64,000 nt of DNA from Bacillus pumilus (GCF_900186955.1 NZ_LT906438.1:2914001-2978000); one strand, 5' to 3'. Counted from the stretch's first letter, positions 36,292 through 45,940 are shown. Numbers and translations: made by a program. Notes: generated by a model from the sequence alone, not told the origin.

Positions 36292-36975
36292 TTAATCATT
36301 ACGGCCATTTAGGAAGATCATTACAAAACGGAGCAATTCAAAAAAGGAGACAAGGGCTGCTGCGACGTACGTAAGAGCGGCAGCATTTAACACCTTGTTC
36401 ACGCCTCTTTCTTCACTGCTTCTAATGATTCCTTCTGAAACAATGATATCTTTCGCACGAGAACTTGCATTAAACTCGACAGGCAATGTCACAAGCTGAA
36501 AGAACACAGCCGCTGAGAACAAAATGATCCCAAGCCCGATTAAGTTAAGGCTGCCAAGTAAGATTCCACCAAGGAAAAGAAGCGGGGCAACACCAGATGC
36601 AAAGTTCACAACAGGAAAGATCTTATGTCTCAAGACAAGCGCACCATAGGATTCCTGATGCTGCAAGGCATGTCCAACCTCGTGTGATGCGACTGAAATG
36701 GCCGAAATGGAATGGCCGTAGTACACAGGTTCAGATAAGCGAACCACACGCTGCGTCGGGTCGTAATGATCAGTCAAAGTTCCTCTTACCGGTTCAACAG
36801 GCACGTCGTATAACCCGTTGCGATCTAAAATATGTCGAGCGGTTTCCGCACCTGTTTGCATACTGGATGCTTCAACCTTTGAATACTTTTCAAAATTATT
36901 CTTCACTTTAAATTGTGCCCAAAATGATAATCCCAATGCGGCAAAAGTTAAAAAATAAAAAAACAGCATGCTCAT
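36292..36975 (-). CDS. yugP: Zinc metallopeptidase-like membrane protein YugP
   Basis: 227 residues, DUF2268/neutral zinc peptidase-like family. The zincin motif is SHEVGHALQHQE near residue 104. Membrane spans at the N-terminus, near 122-165 and near the C-terminus. Substrate unknown. First gene of a likely yugP-yugS unit, 49 bases upstream of yugS. Confidence 0.92.
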   Translation of the reverse strand: MSMLFFYFLTFAALGLSFWAQFKVKNNFEKYSKVEASSMQTGAETARHILDRNGLYDVPVEPVRGTLTDHYDPTQRVVRLSEPVYYGHSISAISVASHEVGHALQHQESYGALVLRHKIFPVVNFASGVAPLLFLGGILLGSLNLIGLGIILFSAAVFFQLVTLPVEFNASSRAKDIIVSEGIIRSSEERGVNKVLNAAALTYVAAALVSFFELLRFVMIFLNGRND

Positions 36976-37047
36976 CAGCTTCCTTTTTATTTTATATATT
37001 TATTTACAATTTTAATGACTTTTATGTAACGTGTACAGAAAAAAGCA

Positions 37048-37272
37048 CTAGGTCTTTTTAAGGGGGATCACCACGCCAATGAAAAAGAAGAACACACCTA
37101 AGCATGCTGTATAAAAGGTCACCGTTCCGTATAGGTTTTGAAAAAAGTGCAGCCATGAAAAATCATTCATAAAATGATTCACCGCATTTAAGTCAAACAC
37201 AAGTAAGATCATAGCTGATGATAAAAAGTGAGCGCCGATAAAAAGAAGTACGGTCTTTTGAACGAACGACAT
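37048..37272 (-). CDS. Small two-span membrane protein
   Basis: 74 residues from MSFVQKTVLLFIGAHFLSSA; ATG at 37272 is seven bases after GGAGGG, whereas the in-frame ATG at 37278 is too close. Two hydrophobic segments (about 7-24 and 45-68). No family recognised. It occupies the place where B. subtilis has mstX beside yugO but is on the opposite strand and is not similar. Confidence 0.72.
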   Translation of the reverse strand: MSFVQKTVLLFIGAHFLSSAMILLVFDLNAVNHFMNDFSWLHFFQNLYGTVTFYTACLGVFFFFIGVVIPLKKT

Positions 37273-37390
37273 TCGCATTCCCTCCTTCTTCTCTCTTATT
37301 TTAAGATATGGGATCTACATGACGAAGATGAAAAAATGTTTCCTCAATCGGGCATACTGACATTAGCAGTCTCCTGAAAGGAAGAGTCCA

Positions 37391-38377
37391 ATGAAATCAA
37401 ACCGTATCTTTATTGCTTGGCTAAGGTGGCCTCTCTATCTTCGAATTGCCATCATCATCTGTTTCTTGCTTCTTTTTTTTGGACAATTAATCGTCTTGCT
37501 TGAACCGAAGCAGTATCATACGATCTTTGATGGGATCTGGTGGGCTCTCATTACAGTCGCGACGGTCGGCTACGGTGATTTTGTGCCGCAAACCATGCCC
37601 GGGCAAATCGCAGGTATGGCGCTGATTCTGATCGGGGCAAGCTTTGTCACGGCTTATTTTGCCACACTCGCTGCCGCTGTGTTCAGCAAGCAGCACCATT
37701 ATGTAGAAGGGAAGGTCGCCTTTAAAGGAAAAGGACATCTCATTATCGTTGGCTGGAATGAGAAAACGAACAAATTGCTTCAATCGTTTCAAACGATTGA
37801 TCCAGCTATGCCGATTGTGCTAATTGATGATTCCTTGAAGGAAGGGCCGCTTCTAGAGAATGTTCATTTTATTAAAGGGCATGGCACCGAAGATGGCACA
37901 CTTCGCAAAGCCAATATTTCAGGTGCAGATGCACTGATGATTACCGCAGATCAGCACGAGAATGAAGTGACAGCTGATATGCAGAGTGTTTTAACATTAC
38001 TTGCAGCAAAAGGATTAAACCCTTCACTCTACTGTTTAATTGAAATTTTAACAGATCGTTACGTGAAAAATGCCGAGCGGGCTGGCGCCAATCAAGTCAT
38101 TCATACCTCTGATGCAGTCAATCATTTAATGGTCGAGCATTTTCTTTTAAAGGAACAGTTCAAAGCGTTAAAGAAAAAACGTCATATGACCTTGCATAAA
38201 CAGATCACCATCATACCGGTTCCAGCTTCGTTAGCCGGAGAAACATTCTTAACAGCGCTCCATCATTTTTTAGAGCATCATGTGATCATTGTCGGTGTAC
38301 AAAAAAAAGAAGGACCCATGATGAATCCTCCCTTTGATTATGAGCTTCATCCTGAGGATGAACTGATCAGCCTTTAA
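37391..38377 (+). CDS. yugO: Potassium channel YugO
   Basis: 328 residues. Two spans with selectivity filter TVATVGYGDF (near 60), then an RCK domain (HLIIVGWNEKTNKLLQSFQT, and VLIDDSLKEG) that binds a nucleotide or ion. In B. subtilis YugO mediates K+ release and electrical signalling in biofilms and is cotranscribed with mstX (Mistic). No mstX is visible here. Ribosome binding site AAAGGAAGAG. Convergent with yugN, overlapping its stop by four bases. Confidence 0.95.
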   Translation: MKSNRIFIAWLRWPLYLRIAIIICFLLLFFGQLIVLLEPKQYHTIFDGIWWALITVATVGYGDFVPQTMPGQIAGMALILIGASFVTAYFATLAAAVFSKQHHYVEGKVAFKGKGHLIIVGWNEKTNKLLQSFQTIDPAMPIVLIDDSLKEGPLLENVHFIKGHGTEDGTLRKANISGADALMITADQHENEVTADMQSVLTLLAAKGLNPSLYCLIEILTDRYVKNAERAGANQVIHTSDAVNHLMVEHFLLKEQFKALKKKRHMTLHKQITIIPVPASLAGETFLTALHHFLEHHVIIVGVQKKEGPMMNPPFDYELHPEDELISL

Positions 38378-38775
38378 AGCAGTGCGTCTTCTAATTCCTT
38401 GACGAGCGAAAAGCCAATCTCAGTATAAGCTTTTGATACATCTCCATCTTTCTCTTTTGGTTCTTGGAATTGGTTAAAGGATGCTCCCACATTTCCAACC
38501 ATCGCATGATCATCTAACTTATCTTGATAGACATGCTTTAAGAGAAATGGATCTCCCAGTTTCACCACAACGCCTGGCTGATCCAGCTGGCCCTTTTCGG
38601 CTGTAAAAGGAACTCTGAGAAAGGTATAGCCATCACGATTATCAATTTTATAATCAAAGTATCCGTGATCGTAATCCCAGTTACCATTAATGACATAGCC
38701 GAGCGGCTTCATCGTCTCTTCTAAATGGTAAAGTGAAAAGCTTTCACCAGTCAGCCTGGATGGTACATGAATCAT
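38374..38775 (-). CDS. yugN: YugN-family protein
   Basis: 133 residues from MIHVPSRLTGESFSLYHLEE; the ATG at 38775 follows AGGAGGG by six bases, and the upstream extension is not needed. WDYDHGYFDYKIDNRDGYTF and FLLKHVYQDKLDDHAM are the YugN-like family blocks. Function unknown. Overlaps the yugO stop tail to tail. Confidence 0.92.
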   Translation of the reverse strand: MIHVPSRLTGESFSLYHLEETMKPLGYVINGNWDYDHGYFDYKIDNRDGYTFLRVPFTAEKGQLDQPGVVVKLGDPFLLKHVYQDKLDDHAMVGNVGASFNQFQEPKEKDGDVSKAYTEIGFSLVKELEDALL

Positions 38776-38807
38776 ACGAAACCCTCCTTTTTGTCTAATA
38801 GGTTTCG

Positions 38808-39026
38808 TTAAAGAGAGGAATTCATACATCTATCTCTCGTGATTTGTACATTGTTTGAAAAAGTGGCATCAAATAAGCTTTGATTGGATGATTGATTCGT
38901 CTCGTTCGCACTGCCGGACCCTGATGTTTCCTTCGTAGCACTCATAGGACAAATGCGTCCGACATTGCCAAAGTTGACGATTGCCTGGCCAGAAATATCG
39001 TGAATGTAAATATGATTCGTTCTCAT
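38808..39026 (-). CDS. GerPA/GerPF-family spore germination protein
   Basis: 72 residues. IYIHDISGQAIVNFGNVGRI followed by CPMSATKETSGSGSANE is the hallmark of the GerPA/GerPF group (NFGD.. .P.S..K...GSGS.N). These small proteins help nutrients pass the spore coat. CATAGAATA about 30 bases upstream of the start fits the sigma-K -10, consistent with mother-cell expression. AGGAGGGTGA precedes ATG. Confidence 0.85.
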   Translation of the reverse strand: MRTNHIYIHDISGQAIVNFGNVGRICPMSATKETSGSGSANETNQSSNQSLFDATFSNNVQITRDRCMNSSL

Positions 39027-39095
39027 GTTTCACCCTCCTCTACTCATTATTCTATGTACAGAGCGTAAGGAGGCTTGCACAGGAACCGTGCGAAA

Positions 39096-39126
39096 ATAAA
39101 AAAGGCACACCCTTCAAAGGTGTGCT
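39096..39126 (-). terminator. Terminator at the end of the pgi transcript
   Basis: GCACACC and GGTGTGC pair around TTTGAAG-type loop, with six T leftward. The same GCACACCTTT also occurs at 39250-39259, so an alternative pairing is possible. Confidence 0.8.
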
Positions 39127-39263
39127 CAGCGTGTAGACAAACCCTTGCATTCGTTGTCAGGTCTGCGCGCTTGGTGCTCACGAATGTTAAATTCGCTCCG
39201 CGCCAGTGCTCGCCCTTCCTAGACTTCAAAGGTTTTCTATCACGCTGAAAGGTGTGCTTTTCA
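39127..39263 (-). ncRNA. Large structured element in the pgi 3' region
   Basis: 21-base arms at 39127-39147 and 39227-39247 pair almost completely: CAGCGTG with CACGCTG, TAGA with TCTA, and AAACCTTTG with CAAGGGTTT (one G-U), with single-base bulges. The enclosed 80 bases can fold again (GCGAAT with ATTCGT, GCGCG with CGCGC, GTC-AGG with CCT-GAC). It reads leftward out of pgi into the terminator at 39096. It is not a coding region I can support. It may be a folded 3' UTR, a small RNA or a palindromic repeat element. Confidence 0.55.
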
Positions 39264-39266
39264 TTC

Positions 39267-40622
39267 TTACGATTGATTCAGGCGGTTTTCAAGCTCGGCT
39301 TTTTTCTCTTCGAAGCCTGGTTTTCCTAATAAAGCAAACATATTCACTTTATAAGCTTCTACGCCAGGCTGGTCAAATGGATTGACGCCTAGTAGATATC
39401 CAGACATCGCGCATGCTTTCTCAAAGAAGTAAACGAGATATCCGAATGTATAAGCATCCATCTCAGGAATTGTGACGATCAAATTCGGTACTTTTCCATC
39501 TGTATGAGCAAGCATCGTTCCTTCAAATGCTTTTTTATTAACGAAATCAACCGTTTTTCCTGCTAGATAGTTCAAGCCATCAAGGTCTTGTTCTTCTGCT
39601 TCGATGACAAGCTCATGACGAGGGTTGTCTACATTAACGATTGTTTCAAACAAGTCTCTTCTTCCTTCTTGAACATATTGACCAAGTGAATGAAGATCTG
39701 TTGAGAAGTTCGCAGATGAAGGGTAGATTCCTTTTTCATCTTTCCCTTCACTTTCACCGAATAATTGTTTCCACCATTCTGCAAAGTATTGCAACCCTGG
39801 CTCATAGTTAATCAGCATTTCAATCGTTCTACCTTTATTGTAAAGGACATTACGGACGACAGCATATTGGTATGCCGCATTCTCAGAAAGCTCAGATGAA
39901 GCGAAGTCTTCGCTTGCTTTTGCCGCACCTTCCATCATCTGATCAATGTCTGCACCGCTCACAGCGATTGGCAATAGACCCACTGCTGTTAAGACTGAAT
40001 AACGTCCACCTACATCATCAGGGATGATAAATGATTCGTAGCCTTCTTCTGTTGCTAATGTTTTCAATGCACCGCGTGCCTTGTCCGTTGTTGCATAAAT
40101 ACGTTTTTTCGCTTCTTCGGCACCGTATTTTTCAATGAGGAGCTTTTTAAAGATGCGGAACGCAATCGCTGGCTCTGTTGTTGTACCAGATTTTGAAATG
40201 ACGTTAATAGAGAAATCTGCATCTTCCAATAGATCCATTACATCAGTTAAATAAGAAGAACTGATGTTGTTTCCAATAAAGATGATTTGCGGCGTCTTGC
40301 GTTTGTCTTTTGGCAGCGTGTTATAGAAAGAGTGGTTCAAGAATTCAATCGCCGCACGTGCGCCGAGATATGAACCGCCGATTCCGACAACAAGTAAGAC
40401 ATCAGAGTCTGACTTAATTTTATCTGCACTTTTTTTAATGCGGGCAAATTCTTCGCGATCATATTGCTTCGGCAAGTCAACCCAGCCTAAATAATCACTG
40501 CCTGTACCCGTTTGTTCATGAATATTATGATGGGCCACCTTCACAAAATCTTTTAAATATGTAAGCTCATGCTCTTGAAAGAAAGGTAACGCTTTTGAGT
40601 AGTCAAATTGAATATGTGTCAT
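39267..40622 (-). CDS. pgi: Glucose-6-phosphate isomerase Pgi
   Basis: 451 residues from [20 protein letters not shown]. Signatures: [36 protein letters not shown], and the late catalytic region with [14 protein letters not shown]. Catalyses glucose-6-phosphate to fructose-6-phosphate. The ATG at 40622 has GGAGGG about ten bases upstream. Same locus as yugL/pgi of B. subtilis. Confidence 0.97.
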   Translation of the reverse strand: MTHIQFDYSKALPFFQEHELTYLKDFVKVAHHNIHEQTGTGSDYLGWVDLPKQYDREEFARIKKSADKIKSDSDVLLVVGIGGSYLGARAAIEFLNHSFYNTLPKDKRKTPQIIFIGNNISSSYLTDVMDLLEDADFSINVISKSGTTTEPAIAFRIFKKLLIEKYGAEEAKKRIYATTDKARGALKTLATEEGYESFIIPDDVGGRYSVLTAVGLLPIAVSGADIDQMMEGAAKASEDFASSELSENAAYQYAVVRNVLYNKGRTIEMLINYEPGLQYFAEWWKQLFGESEGKDEKGIYPSSANFSTDLHSLGQYVQEGRRDLFETIVNVDNPRHELVIEAEEQDLDGLNYLAGKTVDFVNKKAFEGTMLAHTDGKVPNLIVTIPEMDAYTFGYLVYFFEKACAMSGYLLGVNPFDQPGVEAYKVNMFALLGKPGFEEKKAELENRLNQS

Positions 40623-40709
40623 CGCTTGTAAGCCCTCCATTACGTTAGTTCTGTCCCTTTCACTTTAGCGGAACTAGCTATTGAAATCAAGTGATCGTCA
40701 CTCCCATAG

Positions 40710-40740
40710 CAAAAAGCCGTTTCTCATAGAGAGAAACGGC
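40710..40740 (-). terminator. Terminator of yugJ
   Basis: GCCGTTTCTC and GAGAAACGGC pair around ATAGA-type loop, with TTTTT leftward on the minus strand. Confidence 0.88.
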
Positions 40741-40748
40741 ACGAAGGA

Positions 40749-41921
40749 TTATAAAGAAGCTTTCAAAATAGAAAGAATGTCATCACGACCAAGTTTCATA
40801 AAGTTACCAAAACCACCGTATTCCATTTCTTTCGCCGCAATGTCGGCAATTTTGTCCAGCTGATCTTCACCAATGTCATAATCTGCTAGACGTCTTGGTG
40901 CACCGAGGCTTGTCCAGAAGGCTGACAGCTTGTCGATTCCTTCTAATGCGATATCACGATCAGATTTTCCCTCTGTCTCGATGTCAAACATGTTTAGCAT
41001 GAGATTTTTAAAGCGATCCACATTGTGATCGAGTGTATGACGCATCCAATTTGGGAAGAGGATCGCAAGTCCGCCTGCATGCGGAATGTCATAGACAGCC
41101 GATACTGCATGCTCAATCGTATGTGACGCCCAGTCGCCAAAGTAACCCATTTGCAGCGTTCCATTTAAAGCAATCGTTCCTGCGTAAAGGATCGTTTCAC
41201 GGTGCTCATAGTTTTGTAAGTCTTCAAGCAGTTTTGGTGCTGTCTCAATGACTGTTTGAAGAACAGCAAAACACATTCGATCCTGTAAAGGCGTGTTTTT
41301 CACATTATGGAAGTATTGCTCGAAGACGTGGCTCATCATATCGACCATGCCGTACACCGTCTGGTTTTCTGGCACTGAATAAGTATGCTCAGGGTCTAAA
41401 ATTGAAAAAGCAGGATGAGTGACTGAACTGCCCCACACATATTTTTCATTTGTTTCCCAGTTTGTGATGACAGAGTCTGGATTCATTTCTGAACCAGTTG
41501 CCGCAAGTGTGAGCACTGTGCCAAACGGCAATGCTTTTTGAGCGGTTGTTTTCTTTGAGATAATGTCCCACACATCTCCGTCATATTCCGCTCCGGCTGC
41601 AATCGCTTTTGTACAGTCGATCACACTGCCGCCGCCAACAGCTAATAGGAAATCAATTTTTTCATTTTGGCAGATGTCGATTCCTTTTTTCACTGTGGTG
41701 AGGCGCGGGTTTGGTTCAACACCTGACAGCTCAAATACGTCAGCTTCTGCTTCATTTAACGCGCTGATCACATTATCATAAAGACCATTTTTCTTAATGC
41801 TGCCTCCACCATATACAAGTAACACTCGTTTTCCATAACGAGCGAGTTCGCTTTTTAGTCCGTCTAGTTGTCCTTTTCCAAACATTAATTTCGTTGGATT
41901 ATAATAAATAAAATTTTCCAT
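40749..41921 (-). CDS. yugJ: Iron-containing alcohol dehydrogenase YugJ
   Basis: 390 residues from [20 protein letters not shown]; the upstream in-frame ATG at 41933 abuts AAGGAG and is rejected. NAD-binding GGGS and [20 protein letters not shown], iron-binding His region [20 protein letters not shown]. Probably an NADH-dependent butanol-type dehydrogenase. Paralog of the next gene upstream; the two are tandem, as in B. subtilis. Confidence 0.94.
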   Translation of the reverse strand: MENFIYYNPTKLMFGKGQLDGLKSELARYGKRVLLVYGGGSIKKNGLYDNVISALNEAEADVFELSGVEPNPRLTTVKKGIDICQNEKIDFLLAVGGGSVIDCTKAIAAGAEYDGDVWDIISKKTTAQKALPFGTVLTLAATGSEMNPDSVITNWETNEKYVWGSSVTHPAFSILDPEHTYSVPENQTVYGMVDMMSHVFEQYFHNVKNTPLQDRMCFAVLQTVIETAPKLLEDLQNYEHRETILYAGTIALNGTLQMGYFGDWASHTIEHAVSAVYDIPHAGGLAILFPNWMRHTLDHNVDRFKNLMLNMFDIETEGKSDRDIALEGIDKLSAFWTSLGAPRRLADYDIGEDQLDKIADIAAKEMEYGGFGNFMKLGRDDILSILKASL

Positions 41922-41995
41922 CTGTTGATACATCTCCTTACAGCGTATATATCCAAAAACATGAAAGACTACTTTAACATATGTACACGTCGAAC

Positions 41996-42036
41996 TCAAA
42001 AAAAGATAACTGCTCGAAAGCAATTATCTTTTTTTT
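41996..42036 (-). terminator. Terminator of yugK
   Basis: AAAGATAACTGC and GCAATTATCTTT pair around a 6-base loop; long T-runs on both sides. Confidence 0.85.
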
Positions 42037-42042
42037 GTTTGA

Positions 42043-43206
42043 TTATAAAGAAGCATTCAAAATAGCTAGAACATCTTCTTTGTTTAGCTTTTTAAATTGA
42101 CCAAATTCACCGCGTGCCATTGCACGATCTGCGATTAAATCAATTTTCTCATCGTTGATATCATAGTCCGCTAAACGGTTCGGTGCGCCAAGACTTGTCC
42201 AGAAAGCTGACAATTTGTCGATTCCTTCTAAGCCCACTTCTTCGTCTGTTTTGCCCGCAGGATCCACATCGAATACGCGTACCGCTAATTGTTTAAAGCG
42301 GCCTGGGTTTTCCTGAATGACATGCTTCATCCAGTTCGGGAACAAGATCGCAAGTCCGCCTGCATGAGGGATATCATAGATAGCAGATACCGCATGCTCG
42401 ATGTTGTGAGATGCCCAGTCACCGCGTGCTCCCATTGACAGCATACCATTGAGCGCAATGGTCCCAGTGAATAAGATCGTTTCACGCAGCTCATAGTTCT
42501 CTAGATCGCCAATCAGCTTCGGAGCTGTTTCAATGACCGTACGAAGAAGCCCTTCACACATACGGTCTTGATAAGGTGTATTTTCCGTGTGATGGAAATA
42601 TTGTTCGAACACGTGAGACATCATATCAACCATGCCATAAATCGTATGGTTTTTTGGCACAGTGAACGTGTTCACTGGATCAAGAATAGAGAATTTAGGG
42701 AAAACTGCTGGACTTCCCCAGCCATATTTCTCATTTGTTTCCCAGTTTGTGATCACTGATCCAGAGTTCATTTCAGAACCTGTTGCAGCAAGGGTTAACA
42801 CCGTACCGAACGGAATTGCTTCCATTGGGACATGCTTACGCGTCACGATATCCCAAGCATCTCCATCGTACTTGGCTCCGGCTGCGATCGCTTTCGTTGC
42901 ATCAATAACACTGCCGCCGCCAACTGCCAAAATAAAGTCAACGTTGTTCTCTTTGCAAAGCTCAACCCCTTTTCTTACCGTTGTTAAGCGCGGGTTTGGC
43001 TCAACACCAGCAAGTTCAGTGATTGCAGCTCCTGATTCTTTTAGGATGCTGACAACTTGGTCATAAAGGCCGTTTCGTTTAATACTGCCTCCACCATATA
43101 CAAGTAATACGTTTTTTCCGTAGTGTTTGAGTTCATCTGAAAGGGCTGAAACTTCTCCCTTTCCAAATATTAATTTCGTTGGGTTCCAATAAGTAAATCG
43201 ATCCAT
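42043..43206 (-). CDS. yugK: Iron-containing alcohol dehydrogenase YugK
   Basis: 387 residues from [23 protein letters not shown] at 43206 after GGAGGAG. Shares [20 protein letters not shown] and [20 protein letters not shown] with YugJ and is roughly two-thirds identical to it by eye. Separate terminators suggest the two are transcribed independently. Possible sub-functionalisation towards different alcohols is inference. Confidence 0.93.
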   Translation of the reverse strand: MDRFTYWNPTKLIFGKGEVSALSDELKHYGKNVLLVYGGGSIKRNGLYDQVVSILKESGAAITELAGVEPNPRLTTVRKGVELCKENNVDFILAVGGGSVIDATKAIAAGAKYDGDAWDIVTRKHVPMEAIPFGTVLTLAATGSEMNSGSVITNWETNEKYGWGSPAVFPKFSILDPVNTFTVPKNHTIYGMVDMMSHVFEQYFHHTENTPYQDRMCEGLLRTVIETAPKLIGDLENYELRETILFTGTIALNGMLSMGARGDWASHNIEHAVSAIYDIPHAGGLAILFPNWMKHVIQENPGRFKQLAVRVFDVDPAGKTDEEVGLEGIDKLSAFWTSLGAPNRLADYDINDEKIDLIADRAMARGEFGQFKKLNKEDVLAILNASL

Positions 43207-43350
43207 TTGATCTCCTCCTCGCGCTACATTATGCGCCTCAATCATTCCAAAAGTAAAGTAATTTGCTTTAATCCATTTTCTTACGCATAGTTTGGCTAAA
43301 AATCTGCAAAATATAAATGTATTGATGCTGTAGCGAAAGGAGGAATCACG

Positions 43351-43587
43351 ATGAGTGCTATTCAGCGTATTGCCCTCGTGCTCACGATTATCGGTGCTAT
43401 TAACTGGGGACTAATCGGCTTTTTTCAATTTGACTTAGTAGCAGCGATCTTTGGCGGACAAGGCTCTGCATTATCACGTATTATTTATGGTCTTGTTGGA
43501 ATTGCAGGTCTTGTTAACCTTGGTCTATTGTTCAAGCCAAGCGAAGAAGCTGTTCGCCGTGACGAGCCGAATCCAGAGGTTCGCTAA
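43351..43587 (+). CDS. yuzA: DUF378 membrane protein YuzA
   Basis: 78 residues, two membrane spans. [20 protein letters not shown] and [13 protein letters not shown] are the DUF378 signature. GGAGG lies before ATG. Function unknown. Same place as yuzA of B. subtilis. Confidence 0.92.
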   Translation: MSAIQRIALVLTIIGAINWGLIGFFQFDLVAAIFGGQGSALSRIIYGLVGIAGLVNLGLLFKPSEEAVRRDEPNPEVR

Positions 43588-43630
43588 ACAAAAAGACATA
43601 AAAAAGGCCGCCTATACGAGGCAGCCAAAG

Positions 43631-43656
43631 GCACCGTTTGAAGCGGTGCTTTTTTT
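43631..43656 (+). terminator. Terminator of yuzA
   Basis: GCACCG and CGGTGC around TTTGAAG, followed by seven T. Confidence 0.82.
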
Positions 43657-44047
43657 ATTTCTTGATCAAATCTTTACGGTTAGATTGCTCAATCCACTCT
43701 TCAAGTTTATCTTTAAGTGTATTGAAACCTTGTGGTGTAGCAGCTTCTTCTTTCACTTGCTGTGGTCTTTGTTTCTTTGGTTTGCTTTCTTTTCTTTCAG
43801 GTGCTTCTTGTGTAGCACGGATAGAAAGGCTGATTTTACCAGCTTTTTCATCAACAGAAAGAACTTTCACTTGAACTTCGTCACCAATTGAAAGATGCTC
43901 GTTGATGTCTTTTACGAAACCATGTGTTACTTCAGAAATATGCACAAGTCCTTGAGTTTCTTCATCTAATGCAACAAACGCACCATACGCTTGTAATCCT
44001 GTTACTTTACCAGTGTAAACACTGCCTACTTCAAACTTTGTCGCCAT
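43655..44047 (-). CDS. yugI: S1-domain general stress protein YugI (GSP13)
   Basis: 130 residues. One S1 RNA-binding domain at about 5-75 (VGSVYTGKVTGLQAYGAFVA, GLVHISEVTHGFVKDINEHL, VKVLSVDEKAGKISLSI), then a charged Lys/Glu/Gln tail. Associates with ribosomes in B. subtilis. A good sigma-A promoter with extended -10 lies upstream. Confidence 0.95.
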   Translation of the reverse strand: MATKFEVGSVYTGKVTGLQAYGAFVALDEETQGLVHISEVTHGFVKDINEHLSIGDEVQVKVLSVDEKAGKISLSIRATQEAPERKESKPKKQRPQQVKEEAATPQGFNTLKDKLEEWIEQSNRKDLIKK

Positions 44048-44098
44048 GATAACAACTCCTAAATAAATGTTTTAATATTCGTTTATACGCAATTAAAA

Positions 44099-44127
44099 AC
44101 TATATCACAGAACGGTCTTTTACGCAA
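44099..44127 (-). promoter_or_regulatory. Sigma-A promoter of yugI
   Basis: TTGCGT (44122-44127), 17-base spacer, TATAGT (44099-44104) with TG one base upstream of the -10. Confidence 0.65.
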
Positions 44128-44157
44128 AATATTTTTTAATTGGGTTTAGATCAGTTC

Positions 44158-44247
44158 AAAAGGGGGAATACCTGAAAACAAGAATGCTTTCTAGTATTCC
44201 CCCCTAATTTGAGAGGCATGAGTCCTAATGGATTGATGCCTTTTTTT
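44158..44247 (+). other. Two hairpins between yugI and alaT, second with T-run on the plus strand
   Basis: GGGGGAATAC (44162-44171) pairs with GTATTCCCCC (44194-44203) and is a leftward terminator candidate for alaT. AGGCAT (44214-44219) pairs with ATGCCT (44236-44241), followed by seven T on the plus strand only, although no plus-strand gene reads into it. Together they could be a small RNA of roughly 90 nt transcribed rightwards. Confidence 0.45.
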
Positions 44248-45439
44248 ATTTGATGATGGCAGGTGCTTCTTCTTTCACTTGTCGTTCCTGCAAAAAGCGC
44301 TGGATTCTTGAAAGTGATTCCTGAAGATGGTCAAGAGACGAAGCATATGAACAACGAATATGACCTTCACCACTCGGTCCGAAGACATTACCAGGGACTA
44401 CGGCTACTTTTTCACTTAGGAGCAGCTCCTCAGCAAATTGTTCTGACGTCATGCCCGTCGTTTTAATGGACGGGAAAGCGTAAAATGCACCGTTTGGCTG
44501 GTGACATGTGAGCCCCAGTTCATTCAAAGAGCCGACAAACAAATTTCGCCGCCTTCTGTAGCTTTTCTTCATTTTCTCTACATCTTCAAGCCCGTTTTTC
44601 AAGGCTTCTTCTGCTGCATATTGTGCCATAGAGGGCGCGCACATCATAGAATATTGGTGTATTTTCAGCATGGCATCGCGCAGTACAGGTGGTGCTGCCA
44701 CATATCCTAAGCGCCAGCCAGTCATAGCAAACCCTTTTGAAAAGCCTGAAATGAGGATCGTTCTTTCCTTCATATCTTGAATTGCCGCAACGCTTGTAAA
44801 AGCTTCATCGTACGTCAGCTCTGCGTAAATCTCATCTGTGATAATGAGAAGGTCATGCTCTTTTGCAAATTGAGCAATATCTTCAAGCTCTTCCTTTGAA
44901 TAGACAGAACCAGTTGGATTTGACGGTGAGCAAAGCAGGATCGCTTTTGTCTTAGGCGTCAGCTTCGTGCGAAGATCCGTAGAGTCTGCTTTGAAATCTT
45001 TTTCAGCCGATGTACTTAAATAAACAGGTACTCCGCCCGCAAGTGTCGTAAGGGCCCCATATGCTACGAAACAAGGCTCTGGAATGATCACTTCATCCCC
45101 GCTGTTTAAAATCGCACGAAACGCCAAATCAAGTGCCTGGCTTCCGCCAACTGTGATAATCAGTTCTTCTTCAGGACTGTAGTCAATGTGAAACCGCTTA
45201 TATAAATAGTTGCTCAATTCTTTTCGCAAAGATAATAACCCTGCATTCGCCGTATAAGAGGTAAGCCCTTGTTCTAATGACATAATACTTGCTTCTCTGA
45301 CATTCCAAGCTGTCACGAAATCTGGCTCGCCGACACCAAGGGAAATGACCCCTTCCATTGTGGCTGCCAAATCAAAGAATTTCCGAATACCTGACGGCTG
45401 AATGCTTTGTACCGTTTCAGATAAATAAGACTTTTTCAT
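44246..45439 (-). CDS. alaT: Alanine transaminase AlaT
   Basis: 397 residues, class I PLP aminotransferase. SPSNPTGSVYSKEELEDIAQ, DEIYAELTYDE and the PLP-lysine region SGFSKGFAMTGWRLGYVA (Lys near 236). Known in B. subtilis as yugH/alaT, interconverting pyruvate and alanine. Starts directly after the alaR stop, so the two form one operon. Confidence 0.93.
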   Translation of the reverse strand: MKKSYLSETVQSIQPSGIRKFFDLAATMEGVISLGVGEPDFVTAWNVREASIMSLEQGLTSYTANAGLLSLRKELSNYLYKRFHIDYSPEEELIITVGGSQALDLAFRAILNSGDEVIIPEPCFVAYGALTTLAGGVPVYLSTSAEKDFKADSTDLRTKLTPKTKAILLCSPSNPTGSVYSKEELEDIAQFAKEHDLLIITDEIYAELTYDEAFTSVAAIQDMKERTILISGFSKGFAMTGWRLGYVAAPPVLRDAMLKIHQYSMMCAPSMAQYAAEEALKNGLEDVEKMKKSYRRRRNLFVGSLNELGLTCHQPNGAFYAFPSIKTTGMTSEQFAEELLLSEKVAVVPGNVFGPSGEGHIRCSYASSLDHLQESLSRIQRFLQERQVKEEAPAIIK

Positions 45440-45940
45440 TTAAGGTGACACCACGATTCTTTTGTCATCGTCTCCTGTTTCAAACACTTTCCCATCATGT
45501 TTATATCTCTTCAAAATAAAGTGGGTAGTTGTTGAAACAACGGAATCAAGTGTCGATAATTTTTCAGACACGAAGCGGGCAATATCAGACATAGATCTTC
45601 CGCGGATCACAACAGATAGATCGTAAACACCTGACATGAGATAGACAGACTCCACTTCCTGAAAGCGATAAATACGTTCAGCAATTTCATCAAATCCGAC
45701 GCCTCTTTTTGGTGTCACTTTGACATCAATCATGGCTGTGACGCCTTCATGACCATCTACTTTACGCCAGTCAATCATGGTTGAGTAATCAATAATGACT
45801 TTTTGATCTTCAAGTTTTTGAATAATCGCTTCTGCTTCTTCTGTTGTCACGCCTGCCATTTTTGCAATTGTATTTAAATCGGCACGGCTGTTTTCATCTA
45901 AAATCTCTAATATTTCAGTTTCTTTTTCTGTTAGTTTCAT
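45440..45940 (-). CDS. alaR: Lrp/AsnC-family regulator AlaR
   Basis: 166 residues. N-terminal helix-turn-helix (about 8-50: ILDENSRADLNTIAKMAGVT) and C-terminal RAM ligand-binding domain (VMIDVKV-like region to IRGRSMSDIARFV). Equivalent to yugG/alaR, the activator of alaT. GAGGTG lies nine bases before ATG. Confidence 0.92.
   Translation of the reverse strand: MKLTEKETEILEILDENSRADLNTIAKMAGVTTEEAEAIIQKLEDQKVIIDYSTMIDWRKVDGHEGVTAMIDVKVTPKRGVGFDEIAERIYRFQEVESVYLMSGVYDLSVVIRGRSMSDIARFVSEKLSTLDSVVSTTTHFILKRYKHDGKVFETGDDDKRIVVSP

Noticed and set aside
39047..39229. 60-residue minus-strand ORF downstream of pgi
   Set aside because: It lies within the structured element and terminator, has no ribosome binding site, and its composition follows the palindromic arms.
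44158..44205. Coding ORF between yugI and alaT
   Set aside because: No start with a ribosome binding site; the sequence is dominated by hairpins.
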